Shown here one piece after another: positions 25,364 through 37,835 of a stretch of DNA of 64,000 nucleotides. The stretch covers positions 5,022,001-5,086,000 of the forward strand of contig CP085832.1 of the NCBI GenBank assembly GCA_020809705.1, in the 5' to 3' direction. The stretch is from Calonectria ilicicola (taxonomy: Eukaryota > Ascomycota > Sordariomycetes > Hypocreales > Nectriaceae). Positions within the stretch are counted from its first letter, which is position 1, and each line of letters starts with the position of its first letter. The position numbers and the translations under genes were made by a program. Below the pieces are notes generated by a model. The model saw nothing but the letters and a program-made list of their open reading frames with translations. It did not search any database and was not told where the DNA came from.

Positions 25364-27226
25364 TAACGTATATGATAAGCGAGCGCCCCAAATAAGCAAG
25401 CGCCCTACTTCTTATTATACCCTATTTTCAAACCAGAATAAAAATACTATAAAATATCTAATTAATTAATTCTAATTACTATTTTCTTCCTTAAAGATTT
25501 TAATAATTACTTAATATATTCTTATATTATAATTAGTTTTACTATAAATACTATAATATTACTTCTCTAATTATATTAACTTCTCTTAATTATTATTTTA
25601 TAATATTTCTATCTATATTTATATATTTATATCTATTTAATTAATTACTTTCTTTATATTAGCTATTATTATTATTCTTTTATCTTATAATTAGGTTCTC
25701 TTTGCTCTATAATGTTTATTAAATATCTTATTTGCTTATTTAAGATTCTATATCTTTAACTTTAATAATATTATTTTATATATAATTTTCTTTATTTTTT
25801 AGAAAGTAATTATAATACTTTAATAATAGACTTTAAAGAGATACTTTAAAGCTTTTTAATTTGTTTTATAAAGTACTTAGATTATAAGTTAGTCTTAGTA
25901 ATAGTCCTTAAAGTCTTTAATATTTAGGTTATAGGTAGGTTAATTACTTAATTGAATGATATTAGAGTTTATAATTGTATATTAAGCTTTAATATAATAT
26001 TTTCTAGATCTAAAGGATCAAGTCTAGCTCCTTTAAAACCTGCCTTAATATTCTTTTTTATTATAGTAGCTTTATATGCATTATAAAAGGCTAGAAAAAA
26101 ATCAGCTTTTGAAATATAGATTATAAAGTATTTAATTAAATACTTTATTTTCTTTCTATATGCTGTTTTTAGTGGCTTAAAGTATATAATATTAAGTAAT
26201 TAAAATAGATAAAATGAATTAGGTAGTATATAAAATATAATAATTTTATTATCCTTATAATATTTCTTAAATTAAATTAAATAATAACTTTTATAATTAT
26301 TAAGAATTAGAAAATAATAATAATTAATTAATTAATTACTTATATAATAATTAAAGTACTTTAACTACTTAAGATCTATTTTATTATTAATCTAGCCATT
26401 TTAAGTGATTATAATAACCTAATTGTCTAGAAGATTGCTTTCTTAATATTAATTAGTAAGATGATATTGGCTTGTAATAATAAGAAATAGTGGGATGGCC
26501 TAGTCTCTTATATTAATAATTTAAATTGTTATTATTTATTCTTAGTTTTTAGGCTGGATTAATTTTGGATTTGAATGTCTTTTTATATCTATTATAATTA
26601 TTTTATTTATAATAATATTTATTATAAAGCTAGTCTTATTAAAGTTATATATATTATCTAATTAAATACTATACTTTCTAATTATATTTAATATAAGCTA
26701 AAACTAATTATTAATAATCTTTAGATCTTTATATTTAGCCCTTTTATAATTATATTTACAAAAAAAATACATTTTAAACTTTAAATAATATTTAATAAAA
26801 TTTAAAGCCTAATACTTACTAATAAATAATATATTTTAATTAATAAATAATTAATTAGCTATTTCTTTAATACTATAAAACTAAGGAGGAAATCCTTATA
26901 AATCTAGGTCTAGAATAAAGTTAATAATAATCTCTTCTTTTAAATTAAATAGCTTTTATAAATTAAGAATAATATTACTTTAAAATTAAATTCCCTTTTA
27001 CTAATAATATAGCTACTAATAATTTATTTTATAAATTACTTTTATTTTTTGTAAATTTAATTTTAGGTTTCTTTAAAGGGCTTAAAGGGAAAGAAGAGTT
27101 TTAGTTTTAGTATTTAATTAGGATATTATTAATTATTAAGAAGTATTTAATTAAATAGTTTATATTATATATAAGGGATTTTTGGGGCACTTGCTTGTTT
27201 GGAGCGCTCGCTTATTATGTACGTTA
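25364..27226 (-). mobile_element. Fot1-like (Tc1/mariner, pogo) transposon copy 1, degraded
   Basis: An 1859-bp unit (25366-27224) lies between TA dinucleotides with terminal inverted repeats of about 45 bp beginning ACGTA.ATGATAAGCGAGCGC. Within the repeat the module ATAAGC.AGCGCCC occurs twice, a likely transposase-binding pattern. Length, TA target and the transposase relic shared with the other copies place it with fungal Fot1/pogo elements. The frame is destroyed. Confidence 0.8.
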
Positions 27227-27365
27227 ATCTTATAATTATTTTTAAAATATTATTTTAAAAAATAATTTTAATTATTATATTTATTTATAAAAAATTATAA
27301 TAATAAAAATAAAACTATTTATAATATTTAATAATTTATAATAATAAACTATAAAATAAAAGATA

Positions 27366-27540
27366 TATAAAAACTAATTATAACTAGCCTTAATAGCCTT
27401 ATAGCCTTAATACATTATCATAGCCCCACAACCAATTAAGGCTTAACCTAGCTATAAAACACATAGTTGACTGCTCTTTATTTCATAGAAATTAAGGCTC
27501 TTTCAATCTCTCGTTATGACCCAATGACCAAAGTGTGATA
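27366..27540 (+). repeat. Right LTR of nest-1 element
   Basis: Direct copy of 12268-12441. Here the left half is mutated and the right half (about 27,460-27,540) is nearly intact. It ends GTGTGATA just before the GGAAT duplication. Confidence 0.75.
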
Positions 27541-27545
27541 GGAAT

Positions 27546-27690
27546 GGCAGAGCCTGATAAGGCTTAAACGCATAATCACGCAACGTCGAGATTCTCGAAG
27601 ATGGGGGGCTCATCATACCATTTATTATGGACAGGTTGGCACGAGAAAATAAATCTAGCGATAGCCACCAACTATAAACAGGCCTCTGAC
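27546..27690. other. 145-bp host spacer between the two transposon nests
   Basis: Ordinary base composition, not repeated elsewhere in the window. It lies between the GGAAT duplication closing nest 1 and LTR A of nest 2, and its last five bases (CTGAC) are the left duplication of nest 2. It should once have been contiguous with 12,267 on the left and about 54,396 on the right. Confidence 0.7.
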
Positions 27691-28084
27691 TGTAACGATC
27701 TGGTCAATTTCCCAACTAGGTGAACCAATCAGAGCGAAGGGTTAATGTTGGTTGGATGGTTAGGTGTGTTATGGTAGTAGAATAATTGTGGTGTTATGTT
27801 AGGTAATAATTAATTGTAATTGAGGTAATTAAGTTATATTAAAAATTAGTTAATATTAGTTATAAAAGTGGATTTTAATTTATTTATATATTATTATTTA
27901 GTAAATGTTTATTATATTAATTTTATTTAATATATTAATAATTAAAATAATAATTATAAAATAATTATTAATATTATAAATAATTATTTATAAATATTTT
28001 TTTATTAATTAATATAAAGTTATAAGGTAAATAAGCATTAGTTTTATTATTATTAATTATTTAAATATATTATAGATTATAATA
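27691..28084 (-). repeat. LTR A of nest 2
   Basis: Its first ~160 bp are little mutated (TGTAACGATCTGGTC...) and the remainder strongly so. Partner LTR C shows the reverse, its right end being clean. Its first ~190 bp also match the LTRs of the 46229-53124 element, so the two families are related. Confidence 0.8.
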
Positions 28085-31000
28085 TAATATCTCTTTTTAT
28101 TAATCTTATTTTTAAAGTTTATTAAATTAATTTTATATATAAATTCTTTATTTTTAATTTTTAAAATATTTTCTAATTATAGTTTAAGGTTTAGGTAATT
28201 TTAAATTATATTTTTATATTAATATTTAAGTTTAATTTATGAATTTAATAAATTTTAAAATTATATTATATTTTTTTTATTCTTTTAAAGGTTTATAATA
28301 TAAAATATTATTAAATTTTAGTAATTATTATAATAAATATATCTATTATAGTAAAATATATAATATTTTAAAAATATCTTTAATTATATATATATTATTT
28401 TTATATATAATAAGTATAAGTAAGTATTAATATTTATAATAATCTAGATAAATTAAAAGTTTAGTTATTTAAATATAGAAAAGGAGGTAATTAAGGAGAA
28501 GTTTTTTATATATAAGTAAAAATACTTATTACTTAAATTAAAATTTAGAAATCTTTAAATTATTTATTTTACTTTTATTATTAAAAATATTAGCTTAAAA
28601 TGAAAGATATAAAGATAATATATTAAGGTTTTTTCTTTTTAAATAAGTTAAAGGAAGTAGATAGGGTAGAATTAGAGGTTATTATTTAGGTAGAATCTTT
28701 AGGGGCTATAGATATTATTAATTAGAATATTATTAATTTTAATAATTTATTTAATATTATATTTTTAGAAATACTTTTAATATCTTTAAGTAATATATAA
28801 GGTATTTTACTAGTTCTTAAGTTATTTCTTTATAGCCTTTTTATTTAATTTTAAATTTTTTTTTTTCCCCTTTATAATATTTTCTTAATTTCCTATGGAT
28901 CTTTTAAATTTTTTATTTATAGTTTATATTTAGATCTTATATTAACTTAGATATTATTATTAGGTTTTAATAGTAAGATATAGAAGATAAAGTGAATCTT
29001 AATATTATTTAAGAGATTAAGTTTATAATTGTTTTTTGATTTTTTTTTATTAGATAAGATTTAATTTATATAAAATTAACTTTTATATTTTATTTTTTTA
29101 TTATAAGATTTTTTATAGTTAAGTAGATTATATCTTTCTTTAAGAAGGTTAGTCTTTTTAATCTTTTTAAATTATAATATCTTTTTATTATATTATAAAT
29201 AAATTCTAGTTTAATTATTAATTCTTTATATAGTTTTTTTAAATTATTTAATTTAATTATTACTTTTATTTAAATTATATTTTCTAAAAGTATTTAATAT
29301 ATATTAAAAGTAAAATTAAAGTTAGCTTTTACTAATATTATTTTAATACTATAATTATAAAAAGTATTATATACTAATTATATAATAGGTAGTTTTTTAA
29401 TCTAATTTATTTATTTATACTTAATATAGTATCTTAAGTATTATTTAATTTTTTAATTTTAATATTCTATTTGTTTATTTATTTAAAGATAGAAAGTTAT
29501 ATTTAGTTTATAGTTTAGTTCTATTAGTAATATTAAACTTTATTAAAACTTAAATATAAATAATTATTTTTTATTAGATATATTTTTTATAAGTAGTTTG
29601 TAAATTGTGATTATATATTTAAAAAATAGGAAAGTAAATTATTCTTTTTTTATTATTTTATTATAAAAAATATAATATATTATTTTAATAAATTAATTTA
29701 TAATAATAAAGATATTATTATAGTATACTCCTATAATAAGATCTATTAAAAGGAGTAGATTCATAATAAAATCTATTATAATTAATTTCTAAGATTTATA
29801 TATTATTAAGGCTAATTATAATAATCTATATAATTTATATCTTGGTTTTTTAGAATATTAATATAGATTATATTTTTTATATATTTTTTTAATTTTCTTT
29901 TTTATTTTATTAAAAGAAAATATTTATTTAATATATTTAAGGGTTTTATTTATTTCTTTATATTTATATAAAGAATATTTATAAATATCTTTTATTAATT
30001 TTATTTAATATTTTTTAAATATTTATAAGTATTTTATTTTTTCTTTTTTAAAAGTAAAAGATTATATTTTTTAATTTTTTTAAAAGTAGGTTATCTTATT
30101 CTATATATTATATTAGGATGTTTATAAAGGTGGTTTTGATTGCTTATAGTAATCCTTTTATTCTAATAGTGGTGATGATCTTTTTGGTTTTTATTATTAT
30201 TTTGTTAATTAGTGTATATTTTAGTCTTTCTCCTGAATTATAAATAAAGAGTTATTTTTATATTTTAGGCTTTTTTATATTATAATCTGGTTTTTAGTTA
30301 ATAATATTAGCTTGGTTATTTTTTATTCCTTTAATATAGATTATCTGGTAATTGAATGTGGAGAGGTATTTAATATATTATATTTATTTTTTATTAAGTT
30401 TTTAAGTAATTATAAAATATATAATATTTTTATAATCTATATAAATAGTTATTTTGTAATAGCTTTTTAATAAATATTATTTAAATTCTTTAAAAGTATT
30501 AATAATTATAAGAAATTCCTTATTATAAATAGAGTAATTTAGCTTAGATTTACTTAGCTTATATAAGTAGAAGGCTATAAAATATAAATTCCTTTAGTTA
30601 TTTTATTAGTTAATTTATACTCTAATTATATAATCTAAAATATCTATTTTTAACTTTATTAGTTTTTCTTAATTAAATATAGCTAAGATTAGCTCTTCTA
30701 GAATAATATTTCTTATATTTTTAAATACTTTTTATACTTTACTTTTTTAAATAAATATAGTTTTTTTTTAATTAGTTTTATTATAATATTAATAATTTTA
30801 CTAAATTCTTTTATAAATCTTTAATAGTAATTAATAAAGTTAAAGAAGGCTTATATTTCTTTTATATTAATAAGTGCTTTCTATTCCTATATAATAGTAA
30901 CCTTCTTTAGGTCTATTTATATTTTATTAAAGAAGATAATATATTCTAAGAATTCTACTTTCTATATATAGAATTTATTTTTTTTAGATTTAATTAAAAG

Positions 31001-31117
31001 TTTAGTATTTTATAAGGCTTTTAAGATTTTATAAATATATTCTTGGTATTCTTTTTATTCTTAAAGAAAATAAGAATATTATTTAAGTAATAAATAATAA
31101 AGATATTTAAATATTTA

Positions 31118-32980
31118 TAACATACTCCATAAGCAAGCGCACCATATAAGCAAGCACACTATAAATCCCTTATACATAACATAAATCATTTAATTAAATA
31201 CTTCTTAATAATCAATAATATCCTAATTAAATACTAAAGCTAAAGCTATTCTTTATCTTTAAGCCCTTTAAAATAATCTAAAATTAAATATATAAAAAGC
31301 TATAGTAATTTATAAAGTAAGTTAGTAATGATTATATTATTAGTAATAAAGAATTTAATCTTAAGATAATATTATTTTTAATTTATATAAGTTATTTAAT
31401 TTAAAAGAAGAGATTATTATTAGTTTTATTCTAGATCTAAATTTATAAGGATTCCTTTTAAAATTATATATTATTTAAGAAATAATTAATTAATTACTTT
31501 TTAATTAAAATATATTATTTATTAATAAGTATTAAGCTTTAAATTTTATTAAATATTATTTAAAGTTTAAAATATAATTATTTTAAAAATATAATTATAA
31601 AAAAATTAAATATAAAGATCTAAAGATAATTAATAATTAATTTTAATTTATAATTAATATAATAAATAAATATAATATTTAATTAAATAATATTTATAAT
31701 TTTAATAAAATTGGCTTTATAATAGGCATTATTGTAAGTAGAATGGTTATAATAGGTGCAGAAAGGTATATAAACCTAAAATTAATCTAGCCTAGAAACC
31801 AAGAATAGATAACAGTAATTAAAGCTATTAATACAAAAGGCTAAACTATCCTATTATTTCTTATTACTATAGGCTAATATTATCTTATCAATTAATATAA
31901 AGAAAGCAATCTTTTAAGTAATTAAACTATTATAATTACTTAAAATAACTAAATTAATAATAAAATAAGTCTTAAGTAATTAAAGTACTTTAATTATTAT
32001 ATAAATAATTAATTAATTAATTATTATTATTTTTTAATCTTTAATAAATATAAAAATTATTATTTAATTAAGTTTAAGGAATATTATAAGAATAATAAAA
32101 TTATTATACCTTATATACTATCTTATTTATTTTATCTACTTTAATTATTTAATATTATATATTTTAAACTATTAAAAATAATATATAGAAAGGAAATAAA
32201 GAATCTAATTAAATGCTCTATAACTTATATTTTAAAGGCCAATTTCTTTCTAACCTTTTATAATATATACTAAGCTATTATAATAGAAAGTAATATTAAG
32301 ATAGGTTTTAAAGGAGCTAGATTTGATTTTTTAAATATAGAAAATATTATATTAAAGCTTAATATATAACTATAAATACTAATACTATTTAATTAAATAG
32401 TTAAGTCTACTAATCCTTAAATATTAAAGACTTTAAGGAATATTATTAAGACTAACTTATAATCTAAGTATTTTAAAAATAAATTAAAAAGCTTTAAAAT
32501 ATCTCTTTAAAGTCTATTATTAAAATATTATAATTACTTTTTAAAAGAATAAAGACTATTATATATAAGATAGTCTTATTAGAGGCTAAGATCTAAGATC
32601 TTAAATAAATAAATAAGATATTAAGTAAATACTATAGATCTAAAAGAACTTAATTATAAAATAAAGAAATAATAATAATAAAGAAAGATAAAAAAGTAAT
32701 TAATTAAATAAATATAGATATATAGATATAGGTAGAAATATTGTAAAATAATAGTTAAAAAAAGTTAATATAATTAGGTAGTAGGTATTATAGGACTTAT
32801 AGTAAGATTAATTATAATATAAAAATATATTAAGTAATTATTAAGATTTTTAATAAAAAGAATAATAATTAGAATTTATTGATTAAATGTTTTATAATAT
32901 TTTTATTTTAGTTTAAAAATAGGGTATAGTAAAAAGTAGTGTACTTGCTTATATGGTGTGCTTGCTTATGGAGTATATTA
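31118..32980 (+). mobile_element. Fot1-like transposon copy 2, degraded
   Basis: An 1859-bp unit (31120-32978) between TA dinucleotides, with inverted ends ACATACTCCATAAGC. A plus-strand relic near 31,690 reads YNFNKIGF-x-x-GII, matching the Fot1-family YNFDETGF motif with Asp changed to Asn and Glu to Lys, both G-to-A. It is inserted in the pol region of the nest-2 gypsy element. Confidence 0.8.
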
Positions 32981-33809
32981 TAATATATTATTTATTATTT
33001 ATTAAAATAATATTAGTATATTTATAAGTTTAAAAGGTATTATTAAATATTTAAATAATTTAAATTTAGTTTAGAAAGAGGTTTTTTATTTATATCTTTT
33101 TTTAATATAAATAAAATTATAAGCTTCTTTAAAATTAAGAATGATAAAGATATTAATTTTATAAAGAAAATCTTTTATTTTATTAATAAATAATAATAAA
33201 GTATAATCTTTAATAGTAATATTATTAAATTATTAGTAATTTATAATAAATTATTATTTTTTATTTTTCTTAAGTATAAATATAATAAAATATCTAGCTT
33301 TAAAGTTTAATATATAAATATATTCTTTCTTAAGTATATTTTTAATATATTTCTTTAAAATATTAAGTTTTATTTAATTAAAATTATAAATAAAATAAAA
33401 TTAAATATTAGATCTATTTTTAAAAATAATTTTATAATCCTATTAATTAAACTTAAATAATCTAGTTTTTAGTTCTTTTATAAAGAATTTTTAATATATT
33501 TTATATTATAAAGGTATATTATTTAATTTATTATTTTTTATTTCTTTCTTTATTTTTTTAAAGCTTTTATTAATTTATTAAAATTATATTTTAAGGTAAG
33601 TAATTATTTATTACTTTTACCTTTTTTAATTATTCTTATATTTATATTTTATTTTTTTAAATAATAAAGATTCTCCTTTACTTATATCTTTTGCTTAGTT
33701 AGGATTAGAAGATTAAAATCTTTTAATTAGGTTTATAGAAATATTATTAGTTATATTATACTTCTCTAATATTTATACCTAGCTAGTATACTAGTAGATA
33801 TTAAGGTTA

Positions 33810-35673
33810 TAACGTACATGATAAGCAAGCGCCCCAGACAAACAAGCACCCCACTTCTTACTATACCCTATTTTCAAATTAAAATAAAAATACTATAAAA
33901 TATTTAATTAATTAATTCTAATTACTATTCTCTTTCTTAGAGATTTTAATAATTATTTAATATATTCTTATATTATAATTAATTTTATTATAAGTACTTT
34001 AATACCACTCCCTTAATTATATTAACTTCCCTTAACTATTACTTTATAATATTTCTACCTATATTTATATATTTATATTTATTTAATTAATTACTTTTCT
34101 TATATTAGCTATTATTATTATCCCTTTATCTTATAATTAGGTTCTTTTTACTCTATAATGTTTACTAAGTATGTTATTTACCTATTTAAGATCTTATATC
34201 TTTAACTTTAATAATACTATCTTATATATAATTTTTTTTATTCTTTTAAAAAGTAATTATAATACTTTAATAATAGACTTTAAAAAGACATTTTAAAGCC
34301 TTTTAATTTATTCTATAAAATACTTAGATTATAAGTTAATCTTAGTAATAGTCCTTAGAGTCTTTAATATCTAGATTATAGATAGGTTAATTGCTTAATT
34401 GAATAATATTAGAGTCTGTAATTATATATTAAGCTTTAATATAACATTTTCTAGATCTAAAGGATTAAATCTAGTTCCTCTAAAACCTATTTTAATATTC
34501 TTTTCTATTATAATAGCTTTATATATATTATAAAAGGCTAGGAAGAAATTAGCCTTTAAAATATAGGTTATAAAGTATCTAATCAAATGCTCTATTTCCT
34601 TTCTATATACTATTTTTAATAGCTTAAAGTATATAATATTAAATAACTAAAGTAGATAAAATAAATTAAATAGTATATAAAGTATAATAATTTTATTATT
34701 TTTATAATATTCTTTAAATTAAATTAAATAATAATTTTTATAATTATTAAGGATTAGAAAATAATAATAATTAATTAATTAATTACTTATATAATAATTA
34801 AAGTACTTTAACCACTTAAGACCTACTTTATTATTAGTTTAGTTATTTTAGATAATTATAATAGCCTAATTATCTAGAAGATTGCTTTCTTAATATTAAT
34901 TAATAAGATAATATTAGCCTATAATAATAAGAAATAGTAGAATAGCCTAGTCTTTTATATTAATAGCTTGAATTATTATTATTTATTCTTGGTTTTTAGG
35001 CTAGATTAATTTTAGATTTAAATGCCTTTTTATATCTATTATAACTATTCTACTTATAATAATACCTATTATAAAGCTAATTTTATTAAAGTTATATATA
35101 TTATCTAATTAAATACTATACTTCCTAATTATATTTAATATAAGTTAAAATTAATTATTAATAATCTTTAGATCTTTATATTTAACTCTTTTATAATTAT
35201 ATTTATAAAAAAGATATATTTTAAACTTTAAATAATATTTAATAAAGTTTAAAGTCTAATACTTATTAATAAATAATATATTTTAATTAATAAATAATTA
35301 ATTAATTATTTCTTTAATATTATAAAATTAAAAAGGAAATCCTTATAAATCTAGATCTAGAATAAAATTAATAATAATCTCTTCTTCTAAATTAAATAAC
35401 TTTTATAAATTAAAAATAATATTACTTTAAGATTAAATTCCCTTTTACTAATAATATAACTATTAATAACTTACTTTATAAATTACTTCTACTTTTTATA
35501 AATTTAATTTTAGGTTCCTTTAAAGGGCTTAAAGGGAAAGGAGAGTTTTAGTTTTAATATTTAATTAGGATATTATTAATTATTAAGAAGTATTTAATTA
35601 AATAGTTTATATTATGTATAAGGGATTTTTGGGGTGCTTGCTTGTCTGGGGCGCTTGCTTATCATGTACATTA
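33810..35673 (-). mobile_element. Fot1-like transposon copy 3, degraded
   Basis: An 1860-bp unit (33812-35671) between TA dinucleotides, with inverted ends ACGTACATGATAAGC. Very close to copy 1 in sequence and orientation, with differences mainly transitions. Inserted in the nest-2 gypsy interior. Confidence 0.8.
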
Positions 35674-36562
35674 TTTATATAATTATAAATACTTTAAAAC
35701 TAGATTATATTATTTAATATTAATAATATTAAGGATTATTTTTTAGTTTTTTTTTTAATAAAGATTTTTAAATAATTAATTTTTTTATTTATAATATTAT
35801 TATTATATTTAAAAGATATTTCTTTTATATTAATAATTTTATATAGATTAATTTTTATTATTTATAGTAGTTAAAGTTTGTTAATTATTTAAGGATTAAT
35901 ATAATTTTATTTAGTTTTATTATTTATTATAATATTATATTATTTTCCTTTAACTCTTATCTTTATTTTTAGTTATTATTAGGGTTGCTTTTTAGTGATT
36001 AAGTATAAAGTCTTCTTAAGGAGTTCTTTTAGTAACTTTATAGGTTATTACTTTTATTATTCCTTTATAAGTATTTATTATTTTTTATCTTTATTTAATA
36101 TTAGGCTATTATTTTATTTATTATATATATATTATATTTAAGGTTTTAATATTTATTCTATAATAGCTTACTATAATCAAGGAACTTAGGCTTACCTAGT
36201 TTTAATATGATAAACTAATAATAAGGATTTTTTTCTATTCCTTTATACCAATTAAAGTCCTTTTTATAAATATAATAAATAATTATATTTTTTATTCTAA
36301 TAGGAAAGTATATTATATATTATTTTTATTTTATATATATAAAATAATTATAATTATAATAACTTATTTATAGAATATTTATATATTTTTTATATAATAT
36401 ATTAAATTTAAGATTATCTTTTTTATATTAAATAAGTTAGGGGTTAAGATTTTCTAATTATTATTTGCTTTAGGCTAATAAGAAGACTTTATCTCTATTC
36501 TATAATAGTTCTTTAATTTATTAAATTATTTTCTTTATATTAATTATTTATTTTCTTTTTTT

Positions 36563-37014
36563 ATTTTTGTTAGAGGTTATAATACAGTGGAAGGTAAAAA
36601 GGGATAAGCTTATAATTAAGTTTTGTAAATAAGTATATATTGTTTTTTTTTATTTTGGAGGGGCTATATATTATATATATAAATGAATATTTCCTTTATT
36701 AATTAGTAATTTCAATATTTTAATTTTTAAGCAATTATATTATAAATTAATGATTTATAAGCCTTTTATATTATAAATTAATAATTTATAAGTCTTTTGT
36801 ATTATAAATCAATGGATTTATAATTATTTATTATAAATCAAAATATTTAGTTTTTCTATATAGTATATATAGTATTGTTAATACTATATTAGCTTATAAT
36901 AATAAGAAAAAATCCAGCTATTTAATAGTTTAACTTTTATCTTTAAAAGTTTAATATTTAGAGAGTTATTTTAGCTTACTATATTTATTCTATAAGTTTT
37001 TATTTAACAATTTT
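36563..37014 (+). mobile_element. Solo LTR with TSD ATTTT (inverted relative to the 24.2-kb copy)
   Basis: A 442-bp unit (36568-37009) runs TGTTAGAGG...TTTAACA, with ATTTT on both sides (36563-36567, 37010-37014). The nest-2 gypsy sequence resumes on the right exactly where it stopped on the left, judged against 51.4 kb. Confidence 0.75.
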
Positions 37015-37835
37015 TATTATAGGTATAAGTATTCTATTAAATTAAAGATTTATTAGTATAGATATTTATTATAAATATTAGAATTTTAATTTCCTTAGCT
37101 CTTTTTAATTATTTATATAGTAAATAGGCTTCTTCTTCTTCTTTAATTAATTATACATTTTTAATTACTTTATTAATTTTTTATTATAAAATAAATCTTA
37201 CTTTTTAAAATTTATAATTCTTCTTCTATTATTTAATAATAATAATAGATTTATACTTAATAATTATAATAAAAGTGGTTTTTCTTATAATATTATTTTT
37301 TTCTTTTAATATAAAGGTTTATTTTTTTTAGGTTTTATTAATAAATCTTTTAATAATATTAAACTACTTCCCTTCTTAAATAGGCTTAAATTAGTTTTTT
37401 ATTTTTAAAGAGTAATATTTAAAAGATTTATATTCTTTCTTTCTATAATTAAAATATATAATCTTTAATTTATCTTTTTACTAAATTATATTTAATTTTA
37501 TAGATCCTAAATAGGTTCTATATACTATACTCTTAGTTTATTTAATACTAATATTTATAGATTGGGTTCTATACTTTCAATTTTTTTATTATCTTTATTT
37601 AAATTATTAATTATTAATTTATATTATATAGGCTATATATTTAGAGAATTTTATAAGAAAATTTAAAAATTAATATATTTTAATTTAAATAGTTTTTTTA
37701 AATTATTTATAGAATTTATTAATTATTATTTTTCCTATCTAATTAAATTTAATTATATAATATTAAAAGTTAAAGAGAAAATTATTATAGGACTTTTTGT
37801 AGAATAACTTACTTAGCTCTCTTAGGGTAACCTAT

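Larger units (their letters stand above)
12263..27545. mobile_element. Nest 1: LTR element with TSD GGAAT
   Basis: Near-identical ends lie in direct orientation: 12268-12441 and 27366-27540. They align base by base except for C/T and G/A changes; for example TGTGGAGAC at the left corresponds to TATAAAAAC at the right. The 5-bp GGAAT is duplicated at 12263-12267 and 27541-27545. The outermost parts of the two LTRs are the least mutated. The internal region is 15 kb because it hosts a LINE fragment, a gypsy element, a solo LTR and a Fot1-like copy. Its own coding content is too degraded to classify. Confidence 0.8.

Noticed and set aside
24157..37009. The inverted repeats at 24.2 and 36.6 kb as ends of one 12.9-kb transposon
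   Set aside because: Each copy has its own different 5-bp duplication (ATAAG, ATTTT) and the interval crosses the host spacer at 27.6 kb, so they are independent solo LTRs.
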